Shown piece by piece: positions 1 to 11,227 of a stretch of DNA of 64,000 bases. Location of the stretch: NCBI GenBank assembly GCA_037952775.1, contig JBANAY010000003.1, positions 34,348,001-34,412,000 of the forward strand, given 5' to 3'. The first letter of the stretch is position 1, and every line of letters begins with the position of its first letter. The notes under the pieces are model-generated. The model saw nothing but the letters and a program-made list of their open reading frames with translations, had not been told where the DNA came from and did not search any database. The position numbers and the translations under genes are program-made. The DNA comes from Clonostachys chloroleuca. Lineage: Eukaryota; Ascomycota; Sordariomycetes; Hypocreales; Bionectriaceae.

Positions 1-1360
1 GAGCGAATCCACCAAGTTTGAATTCAACCTCGCCAAACACCATTAAAACTACTCCAATTGTCATCACTGTGATGATAGTAACGAGTCGCCAGGTCGGGGT
101 TTCGAGGCGGAATATAAAGGCGAAGATTAAAACGAAGGCAAGAGACGACGATTTACACATAGCTATTGTTCATGTTAACATCTTGCTTAAACATTGTTGA
201 GCCAGGGGAGAAATGTGGGAGCTGAGACTCACTGTAAAAGGTAAGACTGATGAATTTCAGTGACATATTTCCCAGGCCAATGTCGAGGCCAGTGGCGGCT
301 CCACAGGGACCAACTCTTGTGAAGTAGAACATCTTGGTCATCAGGGGAGCATTTGTTGGCTCTGACTCGTGTCTTGATCTGCCCAGATCCGAATTCCGGG
401 ATGCCTGTGGTCGGAAGCCGGGGATGAAGTAGAGAACCAGCGCAGCCAGGGCGAACTGGACTAGCATGTGCATGGAGGTCGTGAACAGGGGAAAGGAGAA
501 GTTGAGTTTGTTCTTGTCAAACATCCATTTGTTGTACTGCACAAGGCGCAACGTTAGTTATGGTGTCCCCTGATGGGATTTGGTACGGCAGGCACAACAA
601 CAAGACAGTCGAACGCCAGCAACGGGATAGGACTTACTAATGAAAGAGAGAGTGAGAAGATATACCACAAGAGGATCAAGGCAATGTTAATTGAAATCCG
701 TTTGACAAGACTCTTGTCCACCTCCTTTTGTTCATCCCGCGAAAGGGGCTTGTCTCTGACGACGCGCTGGTCGAGTTGTGTGTTCCTCCTTTTTCTCTTC
801 TGCCTGCGTTTCTTCTCCTTCTTGGACAGACCGGTCTCCTCGTCATCTCGTAGAGTGGCGTCGTCGTCGTCGTCACTATAGCCATCGGTGAAGCGTTCCT
901 CGTTTGGCGACCTGGAAAACCCAATTGGCGACGCTTCTTCGGAAATCTTGGGCTCCTCGTTAAAGCTTGGGCCAATGCCAGCAGCAACGGAGGGATGGCG
1001 GCTGGGCTGGAAAGTACGGAGGCTCTGAGATCTTGGGCGCCCAATTGGGGACGCAGGCAGGCCGCCGATGGGGCTCATCAAGCTGCTCTTCCGCCGTCGA
1101 TGACCAGCGATGGGCTCCATCTCGATGTCGTCGCGAGCTGAGCTCCCTGCTCGGGATCGAGTCGAAGACTGGCCTGGGGAATATGACCGAGTTGAAGCAG
1201 GGCCGGCAGGACCGGCAGGAGACAAGGAGGACGACGAGCCACCGATCAGATTCGCGGGTGAGTCGAGGAGAGAAGCAGGTTCTTGGGAAGGAAGATTGAA
1301 GGGAGCAGAGGGGAAAGAAGAGGAAGAAGCCCCCGGGGTGGACCGAGTGGTGGGCATCAT
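1..1360 (-). CDS. SLC35C2/Ymd8-like triose-phosphate/nucleotide-sugar transporter, C-terminus missing
   Basis: Multi-pass transporter of the TPT/EamA (drug/metabolite) superfamily, closest to SLC35C2 and yeast Ymd8; such proteins sit in Golgi or ER membranes and the substrate is unknown. Proposed exons: 1360-638, 536-233, 162-<1. Exon 1 encodes about 200 residues of Ser/Pro-rich, then acidic and Lys/Arg-rich cytosolic tail before the first membrane segment. That segment reads WYIFSLSLSL and joins YNKWMFDKN in exon 2. Exon 2 holds the family signature GAATGLDIGLGNMSLKFISL, and exon 3 continues with CKSSSLAFVLIFAFIFRLE. The start is the double ATG at 1360/1357; the longer open frame to 1447 begins with GTG and is not used. 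The last 100 or more residues lie beyond the left edge. Assignment is by motif only. Confidence 0.87.
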
Positions 1361-4300
1361 GGGCCCGTCATGTGAATATATGTACAATCGTGGATCGGGG
1401 GAGGAAGTAGTGCGGTGCGGTGCCTGAACTAACCAGCAGCTCGCCACAACCAGCCAAGAGAGAGAGCGGCAATCATTGACGGGGATGTTTTACAGTTCTG
1501 GGACGAGTGGACATTGCAGTTGGCTGGCCTCCCGTCCCGCCCCTGCTTAGTCTAGATTGGCTCTTGATGAGTGGCTTGTGTGGTGGATGTGACCAGAGCC
1601 AACCTTCTTGGCAGGAATTAATTAGGTAATCAGCAAACTCGCTGATAGGTCGGGCGTCGTTGTTATTGCGTGTAACCCCTTAGAAGAGACCAGGCTCTCA
1701 CCGTCTGCAGCGCGAGGCTTGAAGGCAATTCTGAAATTGTGAGCAGAGCACCTCAATGCACCACGTCCTGCGCGTGGGCTACACTTGTGAATGATCAGGA
1801 CTAGGACTGTGCGCTGGTGGAGGCTACCAAGTCCCCTACCCCAGTCAGCTGACCACCGAACTCGGCAGCGAGCAACAGGTCCTCTCCATGTTGCTACGGA
1901 TGTTGATCGCCTTATGTTGTGGCAGATCTTCTGACTGTTGCATCAACGACTGACTAATTGGCCCTCATATCTCTTGTCTGAGTCTCATGCCGTGCTACCC
2001 AGCGGAGTGTTTTTCTTCCCAAGACTCATTCTGTCATACTATTAATATAATTACTCCAAGATGTCTAAGTTGAATCTCGGAGCCGTGTGTGACCGACCAT
2101 TTCAGGTGGGGAGGCCAAGGAGCTTCTTATTGTGGCTTGTCGACCGCTCTTCAGGTTGCACCTTGTTAGACAACAACCACATGGGGATGGTTAAGCCGCG
2201 GCAATGGTTTACTTGGCCGCACAGCGCTGGATTGCATGAAAACAGGGCAAACTAGCTCACCAGATCCAGTCATGCCTCTCAGGACGGTGAGTGTGTGTGA
2301 GGTGAACGCAAATGTGTACCATCCTAGAGTGCATGCATATGCTTGCACATCATCTGGTGGCTTGAGCCGAACCAGTGTCGTGTGAGACATGCCCTAGCGT
2401 GGCGCATTAATTAAATACATACGTCCGACATCTTTCAGTCCCCTTCAGTAAAACTGTTGCCCCGTTGCATTGGCATCAAAGCACGATGACATGCGCTGGA
2501 TCAAAGAAGGAGTTGAGAAGCAACCTGATTGTTCGCTGCAATATCATCACCATTTATCCCTATACTTAAGGTACTTGCCTCCTCACATGCACGAATGAGC
2601 TGGCACAACGACTATAATTACACATTAATGACATGCACGACGCAGAAGGATGAGCAATCCTCCATAATAAAAGCTTGGCAGCCAGGTCAGCCGCGCACAC
2701 TTCTGGTGGTAATGGATGCTCTGTCCACAGCGGCACATCCACCCGGATGGTTCGCTCCCTCTAGGGTCTCAGGGCCTTTCGGCAAGACAGAGGTGCTGGA
2801 TCCCCGCTGGGTCTACGCTGAGAGCCAATGAGAAAAACAGCCCACCGCCTGTCCGTCGCCGGGCAAGTGTCCGTCCCTCTGCCGATGCTCAGAAGAGATC
2901 AATGATGCCATAGATACTGTGCGTTGTATTATTTTACCTACTACACGTGCCTATCGGGCAATTCAGCTGCTTTATCCCGCTTAATAAGTACGAATCAGTT
3001 GCCCTTCCGTTGCTTGATCGGCCGTGGTCTGTCCAGCCTCTGATGAACGGTGTGTGCGGCTGGTCGCCTCTGCCTTCACTGTCACACGACAAACAGGAAT
3101 AACGAGAATTGGGCTGCCTGCGGATATTGGGATGGATCCATCGCACAGTCCCAGTCCTTTTACCCAACTGGTTTCTCTCTTCAATCGATCACATGGAAGC
3201 TCCCGGCCCGCATTTCGCAAGCCATGGCAGCTTTGTCTAGCCTCGACCTGATGTCTGAACTACCCCAACCCAAAAGCAGATGAGGGAAAATGCCAGGTGA
3301 TCATTCAGTCCCCCATCCCCTCCATCTCCGTGGTGTATCTCGCCAAGATTGGCTAAGTCCACCAGCCTTGTCCATCTCCACCATTCTCCCATTTCCTCCA
3401 CATCTTGGGACAGCATCCGATTCGGGACCTTGATCCGGGGTGGATAGGGATGGTGGCCCTGAGGGGGATCGCAATTTGGGGCCCCAAGACTCCCAGCTTG
3501 CGGCAATTCATCCACGAGGTAGCAACCGGTGACTCGATTGCACTGCAAGGGCGCGAAGCGCATTGCTACCTCATTACAGGGTAGATGCAGGTGAGTTTGC
3601 CGACCAGATGCATGCCAAGCGAGAAATGGGGAATTATTGAACAAGGGAAATTAACAACCTGGTCAAACCTGAGCTTAATCATCTTCCTTGGTGCCTTCTG
3701 ACTTGCTCACCCTCCCTAGACTCGAAATCCATCAGTAGGCTAGAGTAGAACCTTTAGGGAGGCCAGGCCCTGTCCATCCTTCTCCTTCGCTAGACCAGGT
3801 AATTACCCCGGATTATTGCGCCCTGCCATCGCGCGTTAGATCGAGCATGGCGGGGGAAGAGCAGTAAACTCCCTAGTCTACGCCAAGCGCATCCTGATGA
3901 TGTGGGTGTAGATGCGTATAAAAGTCAGCGAATGGGCAATTGGTAGAGAAGTCGGCACTTGCGATGATGAATCAGCTGTGACAGAACGATTACTACTGCT
4001 GATAGCAGGTACATCCCGCCCAACGTGTTTGGCTGAGATCAAGTACAGGCGGATACCTCGGGCCTTAACCATGTACAGTAAGAAATTCGTCATACATTTG
4101 TTGTAGGCTTTGAACCTCTCTCGTAGCGTGTACAATACATGTGTCTGTGGAATTTGTTACTCGTTGAACTATAAAGGAAACCGCGCGCATTATGGCTGAG
4201 CTGTGCCGTTTGGCTCGCCATTAAATACCTAAGCTCAATTGCCCATCAACCTCCTGCTCCTACGCACTTGCCGCGCCCGGATTCCAGACTTACAACACAC

Positions 4301-4413
4301 AAGGCAGGTAGAGCCTATTCCACCTCATCAAGCAACTGCCTTTGCCGGCTCTACTGTCATTACCCACCAGATTGCCCATTGACCCCTCATCTGTGCTCCA
4401 AGGCCGAGCCAAG
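1361..4413. promoter_or_regulatory. Large divergent intergenic region between transporter and GH15 genes
   Basis: No convincing gene in about 3.0 kb. The short open frames here lack recognisable domains, and none shows a clear exon chain. It probably holds the promoters of the two divergent flanking genes. TATA-like strings facing right occur at 3917-3924 (TATAAAAG) and 4170-4176 (TATAAAG), the latter about 240 bp before the GH15 start codon. Confidence 0.45.
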
Positions 4414-6908
4414 ATGGGTACAGAATGCCCTATCGCCCACCCGGGCCTGTCCCGTCGTGCTCAAACTGGCGGCTACCTCCCAATTGAGGATTATGGCATG
4501 ATTGGGAATATGCGCACCTGTGCTTTGGTTGGTGTTGACGGGAGCGTCGATTTTATGTGCTGGTGAGTGGTCCATCATTCAACTCAAAAAATCATATGAA
4601 GTCACCAGTCCATGTCAAATGAAGTACTACCAGCCAGTCGCAACTGACAGATTGATACTGTACCTGGATCTTAGGCCGGAGTTTGACTCGCCCTCCATCT
4701 TTTGTCGCCTCCTGGACAAGGACAAGGGAGGGTATTTCAGTATCAGTCCCCCAGATTCGCTCAGCTGCACCACCAAGCAGCAGTATCTGCCCTCTTCATG
4801 CATTCTCCAGACCCGCTACATCCATGAAGACGGTGTTGTTGATTTAGTTGACTTCTTTCCTCGTCCAAAAGATGCCCATGTTATGACCAAGGCCAACACT
4901 CAGAGCTCGTACAGAGAAGCAACCAAGGTTCAAGAGGAGCTCAAAAGGTGGTTGGTGAGACGGGTCGAATGTATCCGCGGATCCCTTACTCTGGGTGAGT
5001 AGTTGCTTTGCAAAGTCTTGCCAGTATCCAAATGCCTTGTTTTAAGCTTACAAATTTTGGCAGACATTGAAATCTTTCCTGCTTTTGGCTACGGCAGAGA
5101 CCCTCATGAAACCACTCTTATTGTTGAAACCCACACAGCAGATACTCACCAGAGCAAGGCTGCCACATTTCACAGCAAGGATCAAAAACTTCAGCTTGAT
5201 GTTGCCGTTGATCGGGGAGATGATGATGCTGGCAGTCCAACCATCACTTTCCAGAAGGTGAAGCGACCCGCGCTTCTCGGAGAGGGCTTAGTCGCTCGAA
5301 TCCAGATCGAAGAGGGCCAAGCCATATCATTTGTCTTGCGCAATGATGCTAAGAGTCATGTCACTGAACATATTACTACTCTAGTACTTGACCAGCAGCA
5401 ACATGCCACCCAGCGCTTCTGGTACAACTTCATCAGCCAGTCCAAGTATCGCGGCCGATGGATGGAGGTAGTGTCACGAAGTCTGATGCTCCTCAAAATG
5501 ATGACATTCGGTACGTACATTGTGTGAACAGCAATATATCAAATACTGATCCTATTTCCTTTTCTTTGTGCAGAACCTACCGGGGCCATTGTTGCCTCGC
5601 CGACGTTCTCAATCCCGGAAGACGTCGGGGGGTACGAAATTGGGACTATCGATATTGTTGGGTGAGAGACGCGAGTTTCTCCATTTACATCCTCCTGCGA
5701 CTCGGGTTCAAAGATGAAGCGGACGCGTATATGAACTTCATCATGGAGCGCTTCGTTCACTCGCGGCTTCCTGATGGAGGCCTTCCCATTATGTTCACCA
5801 TTCATGGAGGCACGGATATCCCTGAGATCACTCTAGACCACTTCGAAGGCTATCGAGGAAGCAAGCCGGTTCGAATTGGCAACGGGGCTGCTTTCCATCA
5901 GCAGTTCGATATTTATGGCGAGCTGATGGATGCCATATACCTGTATAACAAGTACGGGAAACCTGTTCACTGGGAGATTTGGAAGGCTGTACGCGAGATC
6001 CTTGACTATGTCCTAACAATTATGCACGGTAAGTGGTTCTGGATCGGATACCTTCATTCGTTCGGTGCTATTTCTATCTAAATGAAAATCTAACCGATAC
6101 TAGAACCCGACATGTCTATTTGGGAGGTTCGAAGCAACAAGCAGCGATACACCTATTCGCAGGTCATGCTCTGGGTTGCCTTTGATCGAGGCCTGCGTCT
6201 TGCCGAGAAGAGATGCTTCCCATGCCCGAACCGCGAGAATTGGATGCGCGCTCGAGACAGTCTGTACGAAGAGATTATGGAAAAGGGTGAGTTTCAAAGC
6301 CTTCATACACATGGATTATGCAGTGAATTAACCCTCTACCAAGGATACGACACCAAGACACAGACATTTGTCCAGAGCTACGGAAGCACAGCACTTGATT
6401 CGTCGATTCTTATCGCTCCGTTGGTATTTTTCATTTCGCCATGTGATCCACGATTCACAAACACTCTCGATAAGATTCTACTTCCACCCGAGAAGGGTGG
6501 TCTAACAGAAACAGGCCTGGTGCACCGATATGATACTGAGCTCTCAGAGGATGGTAAGTTCTCGTAGCATAAATTTTTCTGGCTTTTTAAACGAGAAGTC
6601 ATCACCTAACAATTTTAATTGTCTTCCCATCTACAGGAGTCGGGGGAAAAGAGGGGGCCTTCAGCATGTGCACATTCTGGCTTGTCGAAGCCATGATACG
6701 TGCCAGTGTCTACGAGCCCAAATACCGGATTCGAGCTATCAATCTCTTCGAAAACATGCTAGGCTTCTCGAATCACTTGTGTATGTTCTCTGAAGAGATC
6801 GCCCGCACTGGAGAACAGCTCGGAAACACGCCCCAGGCCTTCAGCCACCTCGCGCTCGTCAGCGCTGCGTTCAATATCGATCGTGCGACAGGAGGTTCTA
6901 GGAGTTAA
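4414..6908 (+). pseudogene. GH15-family glucoamylase/trehalase-like hydrolase with a one-base frameshift
   Basis: Intracellular-type glycoside hydrolase family 15 protein (COG3387, glucoamylase/trehalase-like), no signal peptide. Proposed exons: 4414-4562, 4675-4994, 5064-5510, 5574-6028, 6104-6286, 6344-6553, 6637-6908. The N-terminal sandwich domain starts with [20 protein letters not shown]; the catalytic barrel carries PTGAIVASPTFSIPEDVGG, RNWDYRYCWVRDASF, GGLTETGLVHRYDTE and EGAFSMCTFWLVE. Likely catalytic glutamates lie in the last two stretches (inference). Within exon 4 the frame breaks at the G6 run 5627-5632: conserved sequence runs up to VGG in one frame and resumes at RNWDYRY in another. 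Unrepaired, translation stops at 5663-5665. Coding length is 2036 nt, one short of 679 codons. A consensus error is more likely than true loss, because everything else is intact. Labelled pseudogene only because the frame as given is broken. Confidence 0.85.
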
Positions 6909-7160
6909 ATCTAGTCTGGCCCGGACCAAGGAGAGGGTGAATTTCTCGGTTTTTGGTCTCTGTATGTAAGAGACGGCCTTCTCTAATTTGATGGGCATTT
7001 CATACCGAGAGAGTCATCACATGGTCGGACAAGCAGATATGCATGTTAAAAAGGGGGAAAGGACTATGTTGATTTTATACAAGGAAAAAATTCCATTTTA
7101 TGAAAAATTCAAACATCATGTCGGCCCATCTACCATACCTTTGATAGCGTGTCCAAATAC

Positions 7161-8159
7161 CTATATAAGAGTCCTGTCTGGTCCCTTCAACAAGCCGAAA
7201 TTCATCGCCCTAGTCGGCTGAGGTAGTCGCAGAACTTTTCCAACCGATGATTTGCGGGCTATTGGAATAGATAGTCGGGGTGTGGAACTTAAATGATGGC
7301 TATCCGCTGCAACGTCTATTGGCTTAGGCTTAGGAATAGCGCGAAGGATTGGAAGAGCCGATGTGGTTCTCGCGGTCTCTCGATCTTTGTCTGACGCAGT
7401 ATCTGACTTTTGTTTGATCTGTATTTTGGTGTCGCTGGGTGTTCCCGGATTTTTCAGACCCGGAAGTGCTTCAGGGAGTCGGCTGTTGGTCTTTCGTTGC
7501 TGCGGGATGCAGCTTCTGAACGGCTTTGAGGCACGAGCAGATATAACTGGAGAGACATCTTTCTCGGCCAAGGTCTGAGGTTCTGTGTTCTCGATGTCTG
7601 GCAGACTTGAGGATTCAGTATCTATTTCCACTTCTCTCCTGCAGCTTTGAAGACGGCCGTTTAGCGAATAGATCCAGCCGTCCTGATCATCCGTCTCTCG
7701 AGATTCCTGATCTACTTTGGTCGTAGAGTCTGGTTCAGAGTCTTGGTTGTCCGTCTCTTGAGAATCCTGATCTACTTTTGTCGTAGAATCAGGTTCGGGG
7801 TCCTGGCCATCCGTCTCTTGAGGATCCTGGCCTACTTTGGTCGTAGAATCTGGTTCATAATCCTGGTGAGATTCCGCATCATGATTCTCTCCATGCTCCA
7901 TGTCCTCTCCATCTATAGGCTTGATATCACCTTTCTCGTCCCCGTCCGTCGGATGGGACGAGACCACCTTGCTGCACTTCTCACGGCATCCCTGACAATC
8001 CTGGAGCAACCTTAGAGAATGCCACGGATGTCCCTCTTTGATCATGCATTTATGGACTATGCGACCTTGCTGGTAGTTCTCACTAATCGAGCACCGTTTC
8101 ACACAGCCGGCCCAAACGACATGCTTGCATTCGAAAAGAAGCTGTTTGTAAGTGCACAT
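7161..8159 (-). CDS. Cysteine-rich N-terminal, tandem-repeat hypothetical protein
   Basis: Predicted 332-residue protein of unknown function. I chose ATG 8159 because it opens a Cys/His-rich module of the kind common at the N-termini of uncharacterised fungal proteins: MCTYKQLLFECKHVVWAGC, then further Cys pairs up to CQGCREKC at about residue 60. This could bind zinc (inference). The centre is acidic and contains three 20-residue repeats around EPDSTTKVDQ. The C-terminus is basic and Ser/Pro-rich, likely disordered. The frame stays open upstream to 8306, where there is a further Met, so a longer start or a 5' intron is possible. It is convergent with the GH15 gene, which ends 252 bp away. 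Confidence 0.6.
   Translation of the reverse strand: MCTYKQLLFECKHVVWAGCVKRCSISENYQQGRIVHKCMIKEGHPWHSLRLLQDCQGCREKCSKVVSSHPTDGDEKGDIKPIDGEDMEHGENHDAESHQDYEPDSTTKVGQDPQETDGQDPEPDSTTKVDQDSQETDNQDSEPDSTTKVDQESRETDDQDGWIYSLNGRLQSCRREVEIDTESSSLPDIENTEPQTLAEKDVSPVISARASKPFRSCIPQQRKTNSRLPEALPGLKNPGTPSDTKIQIKQKSDTASDKDRETARTTSALPILRAIPKPKPIDVAADSHHLSSTPRLSIPIARKSSVGKVLRLPQPTRAMNFGLLKGPDRTLI
7681..7860 (-). repeat. Three tandem 60-bp coding repeats
   Basis: Three head-to-tail 60-bp units at 7681-7740, 7741-7800 and 7801-7860 differ at a few positions each. Each encodes 20 residues with the core EPDSTTKV followed by Q, D, E and T. The unit length is a multiple of three, so copy-number changes keep the reading frame. 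Confidence 0.95.
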
Positions 8160-8512
8160 TATTGATTCAATGAAAATAACCAGATTCAAGAAGCAAAATA
8201 TCACCCTATGAGGAAGAGACCCGTTGGTGCAAAGAACAGAAGAATTGCCTGCACTGAGAATAGTAGCAAAAGGAGCATGCGGTCGCTTATGAAAGAAATC
8301 ATGCATTCCGATATTGAATTATAAAATCAATGACGGCTTGTTTCAAATGTTTTTGAGTTAATCAGTGCTGTTCACGTAAACATGGCCATTGTATAGGCTG
8401 ATCCGCGTCATAAAGTGCTGTTTGTTTACTTATTTTGTGACTTTGAGCACAAACAACGGGCACACGGGTAGCTGCGTAAAATAAATCTACCGACAGGTCC
8501 CATTGAGGAGCC
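8160..8512. other. Intergenic spacer
   Basis: AT-rich spacer between the Cys-rich protein start and the 3' end of the HAD gene. No feature recognised apart from the possible 5' extension of the Cys-rich gene. Confidence 0.4.
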
Positions 8513-9379
8513 TTACTTTTCAAACTGTTCGAGGAACCCGCTCTGGAGCACTTCTTGGAAGTCCCGCGCCCAACATATGTTTGCCGCTGCTTTGTTGTCG
8601 CCACGACCTCCCTTTGAGGCATGCGGCACGGGGAAGCCTAGTCTTCGAAGCGTTTGCACTAGCGTGGAATTTGAATCATCGGATGTAATGGAAACACCCG
8701 CTGTGCCATTTGCCAGGCATTCCAGGTCCGTTGTCGAGTCTCCAAAGTACACGGTTGGGGTGCTATCCTCAGAGACTTCAGCCGCATCCCTGGCGTTGAA
8801 CTCCCCTCTATACACGTGGAGCTTTCCAGAGCAGTTTGTTAGCGGTCTCCCCAGGCAATCGGGGCCTTTGATCTTCCCGCCTTGGGAGATCTCATTAGCC
8901 AGAACGTGAAACTCCGGGTCGTCGAGGACGCCCTGGATGAATGCGCAGGACCAGTTGACGGATATCACGCCAACGTCCCAGCCCTTCTCCTGGGCAGCGC
9001 TCAGGAGCTCCTTGAAGCCACGCCGGAGGACGATTTTCCCTGAGCTCACGGCCTCGGAGCCCATGCGGAACAGATCTGACGAGGTCAGCCCTGCGAAGAC
9101 GCCCGACTGCTCGACCCTCAGTAAGGACGAGGACTCTACGTCCTCGGCGCCGGCCAGGAATTTGATCTCGTCCGACAAGGTTCGCCGGTTAGCCTCGTCG
9201 GTGGGATACAGCTCTTGGTAACGGCGGTAGTCCTCCACATATTTGCGAACTACGTCATCCCAGCGGGCCGAGAGATCCTCGCCCTTGAAGGCGCGCTGGT
9301 GCGCAATGCCCGCCTTGGCAAAAGTAGATATGGTGTCCTTCTCGGTGATTGTTCCGTCAAAATCGAATATGAGACGCAT
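8513..9379 (-). CDS. HAD-superfamily phosphatase (PSPase/Pyp1-like)
   Basis: Single-exon 288-residue hydrolase of the haloacid dehalogenase superfamily, phosphoserine-phosphatase-like subgroup. Motif I is FDFDGT at residues 5-10 (nucleophile D6, acid/base D8). Motif II is the Ser in GVISVNWS, and motif III/IV is YFGDSTTDLECL. The C-terminal half resembles the small-molecule phosphatases related to yeast YNL010W (Pyp1); the substrate cannot be read from the sequence. I start at ATG 9379 because the catalytic motif begins right there, as usual for this group. The frame is open to an ATG near 9565 and adds about 62 basic residues, so a longer form with a possible mitochondrial presequence cannot be excluded. 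Confidence 0.85.
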   Translation of the reverse strand: MRLIFDFDGTITEKDTISTFAKAGIAHQRAFKGEDLSARWDDVVRKYVEDYRRYQELYPTDEANRRTLSDEIKFLAGAEDVESSSLLRVEQSGVFAGLTSSDLFRMGSEAVSSGKIVLRRGFKELLSAAQEKGWDVGVISVNWSCAFIQGVLDDPEFHVLANEISQGGKIKGPDCLGRPLTNCSGKLHVYRGEFNARDAAEVSEDSTPTVYFGDSTTDLECLANGTAGVSITSDDSNSTLVQTLRRLGFPVPHASKGGRGDNKAAANICWARDFQEVLQSGFLEQFEK

Positions 9380-9935
9380 CGTGGCTCTTAACGCGCGGTT
9401 TGCAGGGAAGAAGATGGGTTTGTAAGGGGAGAGTTTGCGATCGAGATGGCGATGGAGCTTGCGGAGCATTTGGCTGGTACGATGTGTCTCGTGATGAGAG
9501 AGGAGAACCCCCAGGCGAATGGTTACTAGGGCATTTGCAAGTGAAAAGCTACCCGCCTCTTTCAATTAGCCCACGAACCAATCGGTTCACCAATAAATGT
9601 TTGAGGCTGCAGATCAGGACATAAACATAGGGAGGATGGTGGGCCTGTGGGTCTCACTGCTGGTGAAATAGACAGACATCTAGATGTTGATTGAACGAAT
9701 TGAATCCCAACTGTATTCAAATTGTTATTCCAGAAGCCCTCCAACTAATGGGGAAGGGCTTTGTATGAAAAGCAGTCTCAACTGCTTATCCTATTTGTGT
9801 TAAGTCTATGGCGAAGGGTATCAGATTGACTTCCCTTAGAGCTGTGACGTAGAGTATATAGGTAGCGAAATATAACCTTCCAGATCAAACGCCAGAAAAA
9901 AAGCACCGAGAAGTCACAAACCCGTAGAGATCAAC
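9380..9935. other. Intergenic spacer
   Basis: Region upstream of the HAD gene and downstream of TFG2. It includes the possible N-terminal extension of the HAD gene (9380-9565). Otherwise nothing recognisable. Confidence 0.4.
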
Positions 9936-11227
9936 TTAAGCTGGCAAAATATCCTCCATCTCCTCATCATCCTCATCATCATCCTCCTCCGCTGCTGCGG
10001 CCTCCTCCTTGGACTCGCTTCCTGCCTTGTCCCGGTAGGCATCGCTCAGGGTGTAGTGGTTAGCGAATGAACCGCTCTTGATGAGGACTGCCACCTCATC
10101 GACCACTTGACGCAACCAAGCCTCGGGCTGCTGGGTTCTTTGTCGGAGGGCTTTCATAGACCAATACTGATACTGCCTGAAGCAATCGAAAATAAGATCC
10201 AGAAGCTGGTTCTTGGGCAGACGTGCGTTCTTGACCACCTCGGCTTTCTTTGGCTTGATCGTGGGCGCGGCGTTTTTCTTTTCAAAGATGGATTAGTTTT
10301 GCCACTACATTACCCTAACACGTTGATAGACAAGTATGGAGGTACTCACGATGAAGTTGTTGCCCCATCCAGCGGACCCAGCAATACCAGGGTTGATGAT
10401 GGCCGAGGCCTTGTTGCGACTGATGACTCGGACGCCTGTCTTCGTATCCGCCTCCAACAGTCGCTGCGCGAGCAATCTGGTTTCCTCAGTCTTATCTCGG
10501 GGTTCCAGACGCACGTCGTAGTTGATCTTGCCTGTGATCTTAGTTTTCTCTATGCCAACTCGGTTAGTATGTGATATCAGGCATTTGGCATGAAGAACAG
10601 AACAAGTACGAACTGGGAATCGCCTTTCGATAGTAGGGCTGGAACCGGTTTCGACGATCGTAATGTGGTTTCTGGCCTCCGCCCTCCTTGGCCCTCAATG
10701 CCGACATGGGAATGCCAGCATTCGCAGCTTCGGTGCGCGCCTTGTTCTTTGCCTTGTAACTCTCGAGGTCTCGCTCGCTAAAGATGTAGTGGTTCTTAAC
10801 CTGGCTATCTAATAACTCCACGTCGTATTCTCGGGGCAGCAGCTGGTGCTCGGGCTGGTCATCCTTAAGCAAGAGTCGCAGCTTGGCCTATGGAACGACA
10901 GTTAGTCAAACAGTGGCGGGTAATACGCAAATCCAAACTGCATACCTGGCTTCCTCCATTTGGCTGCTCTTCATACCAGGTTCGCATTGTGCCAATCTGA
11001 ATCTGGTCATCATCGCCCAACCTTTCGGTCATCTTCATCCAAGCATCCCAGATGTACTTGGGCACGCGCGCAAGATACAGGTTTTCCGAGTTCAGCTCGC
11101 CACCGGAGTCTCCATAAAACTCCAGGTCGCCAGCATCCTCGTACAAGTCGTCGTCATAGGCGGGCGCGTTGATGGCAGCCGAGGAGTCGGCATCTGGCTC
11201 TGGCTTGACGTGCGCTGCGTCGGCCAT
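9936..11227 (-). CDS. TFG2: Transcription initiation factor IIF subunit beta
   Basis: Beta (RAP30) subunit of TFIIF, which escorts RNA polymerase II to promoters in the nucleus. Proposed exons: 11227-10946, 10887-10614, 10549-10350, 10277-9936 (365 aa). The N-terminal dimerisation domain includes NLYLARVPKYIWDAWMK and the RTWYEEQ region. The middle has KNHYIFSERDLESYKAKNK and the RRNRFQPYYRKAIPKKT linker. The C-terminal winged helix runs from ARLPKNQLLDLIFDCFRQY to LRQRTQQPEAWLR, followed by an acidic tail. The acceptors were chosen so that KAIPKKTKITGKI and GWGNNFIKKN join as in the family. The start at 11227 gives MADAAHVKPEPD; the upstream frame is open but not family-like. It shares a divergent promoter with the elongin A gene. 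Confidence 0.95.

Noticed and set aside
2934..3167. Possible tRNA-like stretch (NGRATD-type translation)
   Set aside because: No cloverleaf, no B-box GGTTCGANTCC-type sequence; a scan by eye of the window found no convincing tRNA.
3237..3644. 135-codon minus-strand frame in the first large spacer
   Set aside because: No recognisable domain, unusual composition and no exon chain.
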